In this document: positions 1 through 10,520 of the stretch, one piece after another | Layout: each line of letters begins with the position of its first letter | Position numbering within the stretch: position 1 is the first letter of the stretch | NCBI GenBank assembly: GCA_020726505.1 | Contig: JAHLEZ010000003.1 | Span: 3,596,001 to 3,660,000, forward strand | DNA length: 64,000 nucleotides | Source: Leptodontidium sp. MPI-SDFR-AT-0119 | Taxonomy: Eukaryota; Ascomycota; Leotiomycetes; Helotiales; Leptodontidiaceae | Reading direction: 5' to 3' | The notes under the pieces: model-generated | What the model saw: the letters and a program-made list of their open reading frames with translations, nothing else | Told to the model about the DNA's origin: nothing | The model's database searches: none | Made by a program: the position numbers and the translations under genes

Positions 1-610
1 GCCCAGATTAAAACTTGGTCTTCGAATACACTATGTGTTATAGTCCTCTATTTGAGATCTGTTGAATTTCCTGTCACGCTACGAGCCGACTGTTCCCCCC
101 CTGAGCGCCGTCGTCCTGCCAAACACGTATCTTTCCGCCTAATAAATAAATATACATTCTTTCGATGATCTTTATTGCCACTAAAGTAACACAGTATGCT
201 GACGGGTCCTTGCAACTGTTTGCTGCAGGTACCAGATATTGTCTTGGATGTGTGTGACTGCAAAAGTGTTTGACAGCTCGTGATGCCGAGGCCCTGGGAA
301 TGGTTCACAAAATAGCGGAAGCTCACGGGTGAGGATCATCAAATCAAATATTCGAATAACTTGAGGTTTGGAAAGTCAATATGATGGCTTGGGCTGTTGT
401 CTTGAGTGTAGACGTACTGGGGGTCGCGCGGTAACACTTGGGAGGTGCCCATGGTGTATATGTATTCATGATAGTACCGTTTTAGGCAAAATTTACCCGA
501 AGTGAAATTTGCTACATCGTAGTTAGAGCTACGCAGCTCTACGTTAAGCGAGCCCCTTTCCCCTCGCTTCCAGTGTTGTCGTATCTGTCGAGGCTCACTC
601 ACTTCCTCAC
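1..610. other. Intergenic, downstream of the MFS gene
   Basis: No gene recognised. Short open frames on the minus strand (for example 48-326) have no family resemblance and no signal-peptide, repeat or domain character. The left part of any upstream neighbour lies outside the window. Part of this stretch is presumably 3' UTR and terminator of the minus-strand transporter that ends at 611. Confidence 0.5.
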
Positions 611-2256
611 TCACTCCAACCTTCCTATTGCTCTAATTTTTGAACCCCACCTCCACAATATCCAAGGTGCCGGAAAAGCCAATCCGATATACATAAAAGC
701 CAACATACTATTCCCCCACCCATACCCCAACTTCTCGTAAAGACTCGGTGCAAAAATCGGGAATCCAAAAGCGAAAGAGTTAGAGAGAATTCTACAAGCA
801 GCGTTCGAGCTTGCTGAATGCTGCGCGAACTCATCGATAAGATACGAGAACATCGCGCTGCTTGAGGACATCATGCCGCCGCTCATGAGCGCGGCACCGA
901 CATCTACGACTATCCAATGAAGGTGCTTTTCGACTGCCCAGCCATAGAGGAAGAGTCCGAGAGGCATCGTGATTATTCCTGGGACCATCATGGGAACGCG
1001 GTACTCTGGGGCTGTGGCGCCGTCGTTTTTCGCTTTCAGACGTGCCCAGACGATGTCGATTAGAGGACCTGTAGCTTGTGAGCCGATGGTTGAACCAAGA
1101 GCTATAGCGATGTAGTGTAGACTGCTTTTCGTCTTCGACAGGCCATAATCCTCCTGCCACATCGTTGAGAATGTAGTGAGAGCAATCACATAGACGGCGA
1201 AGCTATACGAAGTGAGGAGGCCCAAGATGAGGATGATGGGGCTTGTGAAGAAGAGCTTGATAGGTCGCATCATGCTCACTTTCAGCTTCTGAGAGAGTTT
1301 TGGGTGGCTACGCTCGAACTTTGTGCGGCAGTCTCTGCCGGTTGCCTGTCGCAGCTGCTTTGATTTTCTGGCCAACAGGACGGGGCCATATGGTTCATGA
1401 GTGAAGATGGCGAAGATTGTGATTAGGATGCTGTCGAATATCGAGACGACCCAGAAGAGCCATGGCCATCCAGCTGCCTCTGAAAGTGCTCCACCCACCA
1501 ATGGTCCAATGGCAGCTCCGAGGTAAGGCGCGAATGTGACCAGTGCGTAAGACTTCCCTCTCTGGTCGGCTTTGAACATATCTGCCATTGTGGGTCCCGA
1601 TATCTAATGGCAAAAAATATCAGAGAAAGTCTGGGAGATATTCAGGAGGAGCTGTGGACTTACCGAAATCGAGACACTTCCACCAAAGCCAGAAAGAAAG
1701 CGACCAGCAACCATCATTCCACTCGACTTCCCAACTGGAGCCAATGCGTTCCACGCAATATACCAAGCGTGACAGAAGATCCATATCTTCTTTCTCCCAT
1801 ATAGTTCAGAAAGAGGTCCGATTATCATGGGCCCGAATACAAACGCCAATAGGTAGATTGACATGGTTAACTGCGTCTCGGTGTCGCTTATCCCCAGATC
1901 CATGCTGATTTCGTTCAACGCTGGAGCCATCAGACTTGCTGAGGAGGTTGAGACGAGTCCGCCAAGAGACATGAGTGCTGTCATAGAGTACTTGCGGGAG
2001 TTTGACCAAATGTATGGACTTTCTGGATCGTCCTCCCCATCCCAAGTGACCTTGGAGCGAGTCAGTACTGCTCTTTCGGGATCGGGGTAGTGGAAATTAC
2101 CAGTTCGTCATCATCGCCACCATTGACTGCTGTACTGATCGCCTTCTCGGGATCGTTAGCGTTGCCAGTGTGCTTGGAGCGTTCTCGGGTGGGTGATGGG
2201 ATTGGTTGCGACAATTCCTTGCTCTCCAAGGGGCTTTTTTTGTTAAAAGAAGTCAT
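611..2256 (-). CDS. MFS transporter, DHA1 (drug:H+ antiporter) family
   Basis: Exons 2256-2101, 2050-1664 and 1603-611 join in frame to 511 residues. A hydrophilic N-tail runs into the family motif around ELVTWDGEDDPESPYIWS, followed by 12 predicted membrane spans. The loop 2-3 signature appears as GPLSELYGRKKIW, and the TM5 region as YLGAAIGPLVGG. This order is typical of fungal 12-TM DHA1 exporters, plasma-membrane proton antiporters for drugs, fungicides, polyamines or secondary metabolites; the substrate cannot be read from sequence. Intron 1 (50 nt) has donor GTAATT, branch TACTGAC and an AAG acceptor; its removal restores the motif, so I trust it. Intron 2 (60 nt) is canonical. The start is the first ATG of the open frame. 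No biosynthetic genes lie beside it, so a cluster-linked role has no support. Confidence 0.9.
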
Positions 2257-4586
2257 CTTTAGTAAGAATGCAGAGGAAATAAAAACAAGCCATTATCTTG
2301 GTGTTATACAATAAGAAGATATGAAGAAATGAAGAATGGTAAGGAGTTGAGGGTAACTCGACCTTCGCAATTCAACGAACTCCACTAGGAAGCTGGCACC
2401 AATTACTCACTCTCGCTCAGTTGATCAGATAAGACTCCTTCATATCCAGGATATTTCTGTGTAGTTGACCAATGAAACTGCGGTCTCTCATGAGTACTCA
2501 ACTCCGATATCCGTACTTGCCAAACTTCACCCAGGCAGCCATGGAGCGACCTTGGCGCAGCACCCCAGTTTCCTGTTCCATTTGGGGCATATATCCAGGG
2601 GTCGGCATTATCTTATCAGATCATCTGCCCTGCCATTCCAATGAAATCAAACCATTCGACATTTTGATCTGAGTCACAGTTGTAGAATATTGGTTGAAGT
2701 CCGCAAGAACACCAGTGATTGTGAACAGTGGACCGAAAGTAGCATTCGGATACATGATAGAAATAAAGATCCTCGTTCCAACTGCTGAAAAGAGTTTGAA
2801 ATTGTCGTGGGCGATATTTGACCCCACTCCGACTTCGTATCCGCTGGAAGACACTAATCTCGATTCTCCTGCGTAACCTTTCTTCTACACAGAAGACCCA
2901 CCACCACCGAAAAACAAATCAGTTCAGCTGAAATCGCGTCAACTAAGCTCGCTCATAGCAAGATGGATTTTTCATTGCGAGGAAATTGCTACCCCTCTGT
3001 ATCACGCAGCACATCAACCCCTTTTCTTCGGTAGGAAATTGGAGTCGGAGGAAGGTGGACATGAATCGTGTTTGTCGCTCTTGGAAAGCTGCGAACTACC
3101 GATCCGTACACCATCCAACTCCACACCGTCTCTCGCTCTGTAGAAGGGCGGCTGCAGCGAGGCGCGAGTCCTATATTTATGAAAGATCTGGACCTGATCC
3201 GGGATCGCTACATGGCCAAAGAGTTCTGCCATCTCAGCTGACGTGGAACGCCATGACCGCGGAAGATCCAACGCACGGGCAAGCCTTACAGTATCAATGA
3301 CACAGCCACCATCATTTGCTTGACCCTCCCATAGATTTCCAGCTCCCTTTCCCCTCTTCTCTGTACAACTCTTTGGGAAACAGTGCTGGCTGCTTCACCA
3401 GGAGCTTAGGTCGCCGGGGAGTTTGAACTATTCACGCGCGGGAGACTCCCGACGATCCGAGATGATGCTATCTGTTGACAAGAACCAGACTGAAGCATGG
3501 CTGCAGGGTTCAATAGATGCTTTGCTGCTTCCAAGAAGTGCCTGACTACCAAGACTCTATTGCTGAACATGGCGGTCGGCTATCGATCTTGTTGCAATGT
3601 TGACAAGACGAGAAACACCCTTAGGAAAAGCTCTGGCACTCGCGTGCCTGTTGGCCATGATTAAGTTCTTGCGACTTCACTAGAATCCGGTATCCCTCTA
3701 CAAGGATATCAAAACAATGATGAACGCGGGGTATCAAGAATAAGCATTGCCCCAAAACCAGTTTAAAATGTTCCCAAAACTTTGTTTTCATTCCATTCGC
3801 TTTCTTCGCAAACATTCGTTGAAGAAATAAGAAAGAGTTACTTCTCTGTTGTTTTATTTGTAATCTGTCTCATCCAGTTCAGTTCAGTTCGGGTCCAGTT
3901 CGGGTCGGGGACCTTCGAAGCGCGGTGGTGAGACTTGTTACGGCTGTGGCATTTTGTTCTGTGTGTCTCCCGTCTCCCCCCATTGCTTTTTTTGTCTTCT
4001 TCAGGTCGATAGCCCCGTCAGATCGAGACGAGCACATCTGAGACAGTCTAAGTCTGGACCGCCGGGGGCGCTTGTCGATCTCTCCCGGAGATCTAGGAAT
4101 CCCCCGCCGGGCGCGGACTGGCCATCCAGTGACCAAGCATGGAGGGTGTTTGGTACAACCCCAAACAAGGAAGTGCTGACTGGTTGCTTGTTAGATCAGC
4201 CACACCATATGCACATCACCATTTTCGACCTTCCAACCGCAATAAGCCTTCAAATCCAACAAACCTTCTTTCTCTTGCCGGCGAGATCTTCTCGTCTGCC
4301 AATCAACTATTTGACATAATTGCGTTCTTTTTGCACTTCCTAGGTCCGTCATTGGTGTTTGTCCCCACGCTCAGACATTTACAAGAGCGCCACATCTGTA
4401 CCCTTGCCCTATTTCAGCCCAAAATAATAGGAAACCAGCATTGATAATTGTTTGACTTTTCGCATGGAAAGTGACCCGTCTGTGCACTGGTCTTGACTCG
4501 TGGATTCCATTGAGTATTTGTATCTTGCGGCAAGCCCCATTCATTCACTCCATCACGATGTTTTTGCCAAAGGACGTTCGGTCAAG
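2257..4586. other. Intergenic, MFS promoter and upstream of the 7-TM gene
   Basis: Divergent spacer of 2.3 kb between the transporter and the seven-pass protein. Apart from the possible remnant at 2403-2875, I see no supported gene. Open frames at 2986-3300 and 3879-4136 overlap antisense frames and lack domain character. A short direct repeat (CAGTTCAGTTCAGTTCGGGT) sits near 3877-3900. Promoter elements cannot be assigned by eye. Confidence 0.5.
2403..2875 (-). pseudogene. Possible decayed or fragmentary gene, unknown product
   Basis: Two protein-like stretches lie head to tail on the minus strand. The upstream one (about 2875-2621) starts after an intron-like end (TTCTGTGTAG) and reads through a hydrophobic, beta-rich segment including GTRIFISIMYPNATFGP. 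The downstream one (about 2620-2403) reads PWIYAPNGTGNWGAAP and ends in ESE-stop. They are in different frames, and no plausible intron fits between them because the gap is about 20 nt. A frameshifted remnant is therefore the simplest reading. I do not recognise the family. It could equally be chance open frames. Confidence 0.2.
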
Positions 4587-6105
4587 ATGATGGCTTTGTT
4601 GCACATGGAACCACGAGCGGTGGGGACAGAGCCTATCAATCATGTCCCTGCAGAAATCCCCAGAGTGGGGATGGTCATTTCAACTATCCTCTCCATGTTG
4701 ACGATATCGGTACTTGCGGTCTGCTTCAGTGAGTTGGTGCCTCTGCCTATCCGAGAAGGAGATCTGACAGCATGGACCAGCTCGGAGAATACAGGCAACA
4801 AAAGATTGGTCTAAAGTGCCGCTGACACGATGGCGTAAGTTTGTCTCGATAAATAGAGGATATCAACTGACGGGATCGTAGTAATCCTAGCAATCTACTT
4901 CGACTCGATTGTCTTCATCTTCGTCACGTCCATTTTGCAGCATGGTTTCGGTCTTAATCTCAACATGACGATATGCTCGTCGGCGATTCTTCTTTGTCTT
5001 GTGTGCTACATGTCGACGAAAGTAAGTACGCTGCGCAATTTCTAGAGTACTCTACTGACAAGTTCTAGGTTGTAAGTGTCATGTCCTTGGAACAGATGAA
5101 CGCCAAACTATACTGACCGTAGCCTCAGTTAATATATTACTTCCTCGTCGAGAAAGTGTACATTATCCGTAGCGTTTCCACGCCACGGCTGAAGTCAAAG
5201 CTGTATATTTTCAACTGCTTTGGCATGCTATGTATGATTCTCTCAAACAAGGCAAAGGCTAGCTTCTGACTCTTAACCTAGTACCCTATGTCATATGCGT
5301 GATCCTCAACTTCGTCTACCGAACGGCATACTTCAGAGAAGATGGGACATGTATTATTGGGATGGAGATGAAGGCAATGATGCCACTCATAATCTTCGAT
5401 GCCGTTGTCAACTTCTACCTGACGATGCTGTTCGTCCTACCATTGCGCTCTCTCTATTCCTACAGGAACACACCCAACAGCGCCCTTCGCACAATCGCAC
5501 TTAGATCCTTCGTCGGCTCTTTAGCGACGCTCACTTCGTCGGTTGTTAATTTGACTGTGCTCATGATCCTGAAGGGAGAGGAAGCCTGGATCTGTTTGAT
5601 GTGCTGCAACGCCGATATTCTTTTCTCGGTTGTCGTCCTCCACTGGGTGACAAGCAAGGATTCAAGCGGGAGTGGAAGTACACTTTCAAACGCCAGTCTC
5701 AATCTCAGTTCGAAGCGGGGACGGCGACGGGAGAGTCAATCTATCGTCTCCCCAGAATCAGGACCCGTCGACAAGCTCGAACGCTTCGGTGTCTTTGGCG
5801 ATCATGTCGTTGGATCTGTCACAACACATATCTCGGCCGAGAAGCCGAATCCCATTGTTGATATGCGGGAGGGTGACGAGCATGAGATGTACGATATAGA
5901 AAACGGCAATGGAGGAAGAATGAAAAGGGGAGGGAGCAACAGTGGGAACTATCCCATGGGGAGGATCCAAGTACAGGTCGGCCATACAGTCGAGACTGGG
6001 CCGAGGAGTGGTGCCAGTGTCGGCACGAGTGAGAGCGAAGATATCGGGGATTTTCGCTTGACTCGCGGTCATCTGAGTACGGACGAATTGGTGAGGAAGA
6101 TGTAG
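4587..6105 (+). CDS. Seven-pass membrane protein, receptor-like, unknown ligand
   Basis: Exons 4587-4728, 4781-4834, 4882-5021, 5069-5071, 5129-5231 and 5282-6105 give 421 residues. I count seven hydrophobic spans in the first 260 residues: about GMVISTILSMLTISVLAVC, LILAIYFDSIVFIFVTSIL, SSAILLCLVCYMSTK, LYIFNCFGMLLPYVICVIL, LIIFDAVVNFYLTMLFVLPL, FVGSLATLTSSVVNLTVLM and ICLMCCNADILFSVVVLHWV. A 170-residue polar, Ser/Gly-rich cytoplasmic-type tail follows. This matches a fungal-specific class of 7-TM proteins I know only as hypothetical, with GPCR-like architecture but no named receptor signature. Every junction keeps phase. The fourth exon is only GTT (Val), between two complete introns. The start is the first ATG of the frame; ATG at 4590 is an equal alternative. 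The ligand and signalling partner are unknown. Confidence 0.75.
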
Positions 6106-8333
6106 GATTTCTGTCATCATCATCTTTTCGTCTTTGGATCCATGCGAGGCAAGCTTGAAAAGGTTGGGGGACTATATATACCTGGTAAATGGCGTTTGGG
6201 TGGGATTCGTGCTGCCATTGAACTTTCATGCTTCAATGTTTTCTTATTGTATAAATAGCGATTATCATCTACATCTGGGACACAGGACAGATCACTATAT
6301 AGCATAATTGTTACAAATACATGATGGGGGTGAATATTATCAATCCCTTTGGGAATGTGTTACAATTGGAAGAAGGTTCAGCCAGCAGGAAATCAAAATC
6401 TTGACTGTGACTTTAAAAGAGGCATACGCGCTCCTTTAGGAGACCACGATTCCTAAAGGTCGTCTCGAGGCTCCTTAGCCAGTACCGATGCCAAAATTGC
6501 TCAATCGACTGCCATATCCGCAGCAGCCGCCTGTAAACCATTCAATTGGATCAACTCGGATCAACTTGAACCCCTCTTACTCACTTGACCGATCCATTAC
6601 AAAATAAAGTTTAACTTCGCTACCAAGCTTTCCACGAGCTTCTTCACCCCAGACCCCTCACGGAATGCATAGAAGTACGTATGCACACACAGACATCTGA
6701 ATCTCACCGCTGCCCGACCGTCCCGTTTCGTCTCCTGCAAAATAGACGTCAACCTCGGAGAAATTTTGCAGAATGAATGGCTGGAGTCACACCGTGCTTT
6801 AGACTTTAGATACGGTCCATTAATGGATTGGTGCGCATGTTACACTGGCTTTCCGCTTGGCACATGCTTCGTTCGGGGTTTGCTGTTTGTTTCGCTTGAG
6901 AGAGTTATGCACTTTCTGTAATGTTACCTACGGGATAGATTCTGAGGGAGGGAGACAAACTTTGGCTAGTATTGATTTGGGCTACGGACGTAGCGGGATG
7001 ATAAAAGTCTCATAGTTCCGCTCTGTACGGAATCCGATCAGTCGTTTCTTTGTCCTCCAGCATTCGGGACAAAGAATCGACAAAGTCGGCAGATACCCGC
7101 TTCGGAAAGGGGGCGGAAAGGGGATGGAATCCAAATATGAACCCGCCAATTGGTAGGTAGAAGATCAACTGGTGGTACGTAGTAAACGTCATTTTATCTT
7201 CCTTGTTTGCCCTTGTGTCAGCCACCTAGGATACGAAAGAGGTATTCCCCTCGTCGAGTTATGGGGCAATACTCCTCCGCGCCATGCCATGAGGTGAGAG
7301 CCGGAATGCGCGAAACTCCACTGTTGGAAGACTTCTGTATGAAGCGATTCAATTCAGCGATGGAATTTCTAATTCGCCTATCTCGTACTTTCTTGAGTGT
7401 CTGGTTTTCAGATTCTCGAATCTCATGATTCTTGTGCTGTCTCGGTAGGTCTGGTGCGATGATGTTGGTGATATCTCCAGAAATGAGACACATTGAATGC
7501 TGAACCAAAGGCGTGTCTCTCCGACAAGTATTTAATGACTAGGCGAAGGGTCGTTTTAATAGCTAGGTGATATGATTCATTGATATTTGTGCTATCGTCT
7601 GAGTTAGGAGGAGGGAATCAATATCAGGGCGGTTAAAGGCTTAGCCGACTCGGCTACTCCTGGACTCTCCATCATCGTAAACAGATGCAGCGTTTAATTG
7701 TTCAGAAAAGTATTCCTGGGAAGAATGATCACTCGATTTATTCTTAAATTCCGAGTGATCATTCTTCAAGTCTTGGTTGCTTTCCCCTTTATCCAGAGCG
7801 AGTCTTGCTCTGTAGCAATTATTCAAATGTTCAAAATTGCTCAAAATCTCGTCAATGTCCTAAAACCCCGAATGTCCTGGTATCGAACAAACAAAAATGT
7901 CGCATATAGAATGTGAGAGTTTCACTAGAGTGCTGTGCTAAAAGTTTAAACCATTTGTCGCTGTCAATTTAATTCCTCGCACTTTTTCAAATATTTGGCA
8001 TTGTTGCACTGTTGCCCCTGAGAATTGCCCCTCCATGACCCCGCCCACCTCTGCCAATTGCCTCTGCCTCTGCCTCAGTCTCTTCCCGGGAGAGCTGCCG
8101 ATTTCTCAATCCTCCCCGCACCACGTCAACCACCAGCCAGAGAGTGAGAGACCAGAGGGACTCCACGGTGAGTCCCCACGGCCAATGGAGCAGACGGTTA
8201 AGCCTTCTTCCTTACTCATTATCTTTGGCGATCCCAAACATTCTCTTCTCATTTCTCTCTCACAGACATTCAACAATTGCAACAGCAGCCCAAGTTCCCC
8301 AACACAATCCTGATATCCCGAACCTTTGCAATC
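6106..8333. other. Intergenic, upstream of the EthD-hydrolase gene
   Basis: A 2.2-kb spacer without a supported gene. It includes the 3' UTR of the 7-TM gene and the pyrimidine-rich promoter region (about 8030-8330) of the hydrolase gene. Visible structures are a nine-base inverted repeat CCTTTAGGA/TCCTAAAGG near 6434-6460 and a longer perfect hairpin at 7720-7767, listed separately. Confidence 0.5.
7720..7767. repeat. Perfect 16-bp inverted repeat (hairpin)
   Basis: GAAGAATGATCACTCG at 7720-7735 is repeated as its exact reverse complement at 7752-7767, separated by a 16-base AT-rich loop. The match stops abruptly on both outer sides. No coding frame crosses it convincingly. It could be the end of a small non-autonomous element, a cruciform or an RNA hairpin; nothing in the flanks decides. 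Confidence 0.8.
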
Positions 8334-10001
8334 ATGGCTCCAACACCAGGTATCCTGTATGTTACCATGCAGCCGAAGCCCAGTCTCCCTATATCCCAAT
8401 TCCACGACTGGTACAACAACGAACACGGCCCTACTCGTCTCCGTCTCCCCTTCGTGACGAACGGCTTCCGCTACCGCGCAAGCGATCTCGATGGCGCTGC
8501 ACCCTCAGAAGAGAAGCCGGAATGGATGGCAGTGTACGATATCACAGACATGGACGAATTGACGACAGATACCTATCTGCGACTGCGAGACCAGCCAGTA
8601 AAGAGCCAGCGGGAGGCAGATACCATGAAGGAGATCAAGGTAGATCGGAAACTGTACGACCATGTTCAGAGCTGGGAGAGTAAGGAGTTCAAGGTGCTGG
8701 AAAAGGTTGAGAATGAAGGGGAGGGCAATGTCGTTGTGGCCGTGTTCTTGACCTTGTTTCCTGGCGAGGAACCGGCAAAGGAGGTCGAGAAGTGGTACCA
8801 GCAGGAACATGTCGATATGTTGTCGAAAGTACCTGGGTGGCTACGAACGCGCAGGTTTGTGACGAGTTCGATTGATCCGAAAGCCCCGGTTGAACACCTC
8901 GCACTGCACGAATATAAGCCACAGAACGGATTGGCGGGGGAAGAATTCAAGGCTGCGGTTTCGACTAAATGGGCTCAAGAGATCATGACCAAGAGCGTCA
9001 AGAGCAAAGGAAGGAGAGTCTATGGTTTATACTATACTTTTGGACCTGCCCCTCGATACTTGGCTCCGAATCTCTCGTCGTGGCAATCCTCTGATGTCAA
9101 ATCTTCTCTCACGAAGACTCTCCCCGATTCTCCTGGTGGAGCTGGAGCGATTGAATCGTTTATTGCCACGAAGGATGGGGTGGAACTCCCTTTCCGACTC
9201 GAGGGATCTCAAGATCCAGATGCACCTTTGATCGTCCTTAGTAATTCAATTCTTGTTGACTACAAGATATGGGATGGATTCTTGGCCTCTTTCTTTTCTG
9301 ACCCGGCGAACAAGAAGTACAGAGTCCTACGATACCTCACTCGAGGCCGAAGTTCATCATGCGGAACACAAAAGATCACTGTTGATGTTTTGGCAGCAGA
9401 CATTATCGCCATTTTGGATGCTCTACGGGTCAAGAAAGCCGCAGCTGTTATCGGTGTCTCTTTGGGTGGATGCACCACTCTCAACACAGCGCTGAAATAC
9501 CCCGACAGAGTCAACTCTTTCATTTCCTGCGATACGAGCAGTAAATCCCCAGCTGGAAATTCCAAGGCTTGGGGTGAGCGAATTGCACTCTCGGAGAAGG
9601 AATCGGCCTCCACATCAAGTGGGGAGAAGATTGTAGGCGAAGGACTCGCTGAGATCACGACCCGAAGATGGTTCGTCAAGGAGAGTTATGACGGTGGCGA
9701 GCTGGAGAAGACATGTTTACAGGTCAAGGAAATGGTGAAGAATAATAGTCTTGATGGATTCAAGAAGAGTGTTGAAGCACTGTTCGAATATGATTTGAAG
9801 GAGGAGATGAAGACGAGTGCCGTGAAAGGTGCTTTTGTCGTTGGAAGTGCAGACGGTGTTTTGCCTGGTACTATGAAAGAAATGGCTGCTTCTTATGGAA
9901 GCAATGGCGCTGCATATGAAGTTATTGATGGAGCTGGTCATCTGCCTATGGTTGAGAAGCCGCAGAAATTTGCTGAGGTGGTCACGAAGCTTCTTGGTTG
10001 A
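8334..10001 (+). CDS. EthD-like/EthD-like/alpha-beta hydrolase fusion (enol-lactonase-like)
   Basis: An intronless 555-residue protein. Residues about 5-110 and 120-235 are two EthD-like dimeric alpha-beta-barrel repeats, each with a W-Y-x-x-E-H core (HDWYNNEHGP and EKWYQQEHVD). Residues about 285-555 form an alpha/beta hydrolase most like 3-oxoadipate enol-lactonase (PcaD type). Its triad is visible: Ser376 in GVSLGG, Asp507 in VGSADGVLP, and His536 in GAGHLP. EthD domains occur in proteins of aromatic and polyketide metabolism, so a two-step enzyme on an aromatic or lactone substrate is an inference. No signal peptide is present, which suggests the cytosol. The ATG at 8334 (context CAATCATGG) is chosen because the frame upstream has no other ATG. 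It may be annotated elsewhere simply as 3-oxoadipate enol-lactonase. Confidence 0.85.
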   Translation: MAPTPGILYVTMQPKPSLPISQFHDWYNNEHGPTRLRLPFVTNGFRYRASDLDGAAPSEEKPEWMAVYDITDMDELTTDTYLRLRDQPVKSQREADTMKEIKVDRKLYDHVQSWESKEFKVLEKVENEGEGNVVVAVFLTLFPGEEPAKEVEKWYQQEHVDMLSKVPGWLRTRRFVTSSIDPKAPVEHLALHEYKPQNGLAGEEFKAAVSTKWAQEIMTKSVKSKGRRVYGLYYTFGPAPRYLAPNLSSWQSSDVKSSLTKTLPDSPGGAGAIESFIATKDGVELPFRLEGSQDPDAPLIVLSNSILVDYKIWDGFLASFFSDPANKKYRVLRYLTRGRSSSCGTQKITVDVLAADIIAILDALRVKKAAAVIGVSLGGCTTLNTALKYPDRVNSFISCDTSSKSPAGNSKAWGERIALSEKESASTSSGEKIVGEGLAEITTRRWFVKESYDGGELEKTCLQVKEMVKNNSLDGFKKSVEALFEYDLKEEMKTSAVKGAFVVGSADGVLPGTMKEMAASYGSNGAAYEVIDGAGHLPMVEKPQKFAEVVTKLLG

Positions 10002-10520
10002 CGATCATACTACAATCAATATCTACAGAAAAAATCTATCATCAAAACAAAATCTTCGAGTCTTCGCCTCTTCATATCAACAGCTTCAAATCATACTTCA
10101 ATTCCCTCGCATTTAATAGGTACCCGAAATCCCCCTTTCCCGTTCGGCTAATTAAGGTTAAGGTAATCAACCCAAGACAACATCTCGGCTCCTCTGATCC
10201 TAGCACCCTACAATCACTCTACATCCATCAAGCATATGCAAGCTTGATTACCTTTGTATTCAAGTTCCGTCATATATAAGGACGTGTCTTCTTCGTTCCG
10301 CCCCCCGCCTGCATGAATATCATCCGTGAACCTAAACGAAATGATGGGATGAAATCGCCCGCCTCGCGTCTACATAGTGAGTAGGTGTTTCGTGGATGGA
10401 AGATTGAGTATAACCATCATGGCGTCCTCCACGTTTTGAGGTTCTGTTTATTGCTTTCCAATCTCTACCTGTATTGCTGTCGTTTTATTCAAGTCTGTTC
10501 AACAGTAGAAGCTCAGCACC
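10002..10520. other. Intergenic between hydrolase and esterase genes
   Basis: A 519-base spacer between two plus-strand genes. It carries the 3' end of the hydrolase transcript and a short promoter of the CE16-type gene. No gene, repeat or structured RNA recognised. Confidence 0.5.

Noticed and set aside
2986..3300. Plus-strand frame of 104 codons with an antisense frame of 85
   Set aside because: Both strands are open over the same bases with no motif; neither reads like a fungal protein.
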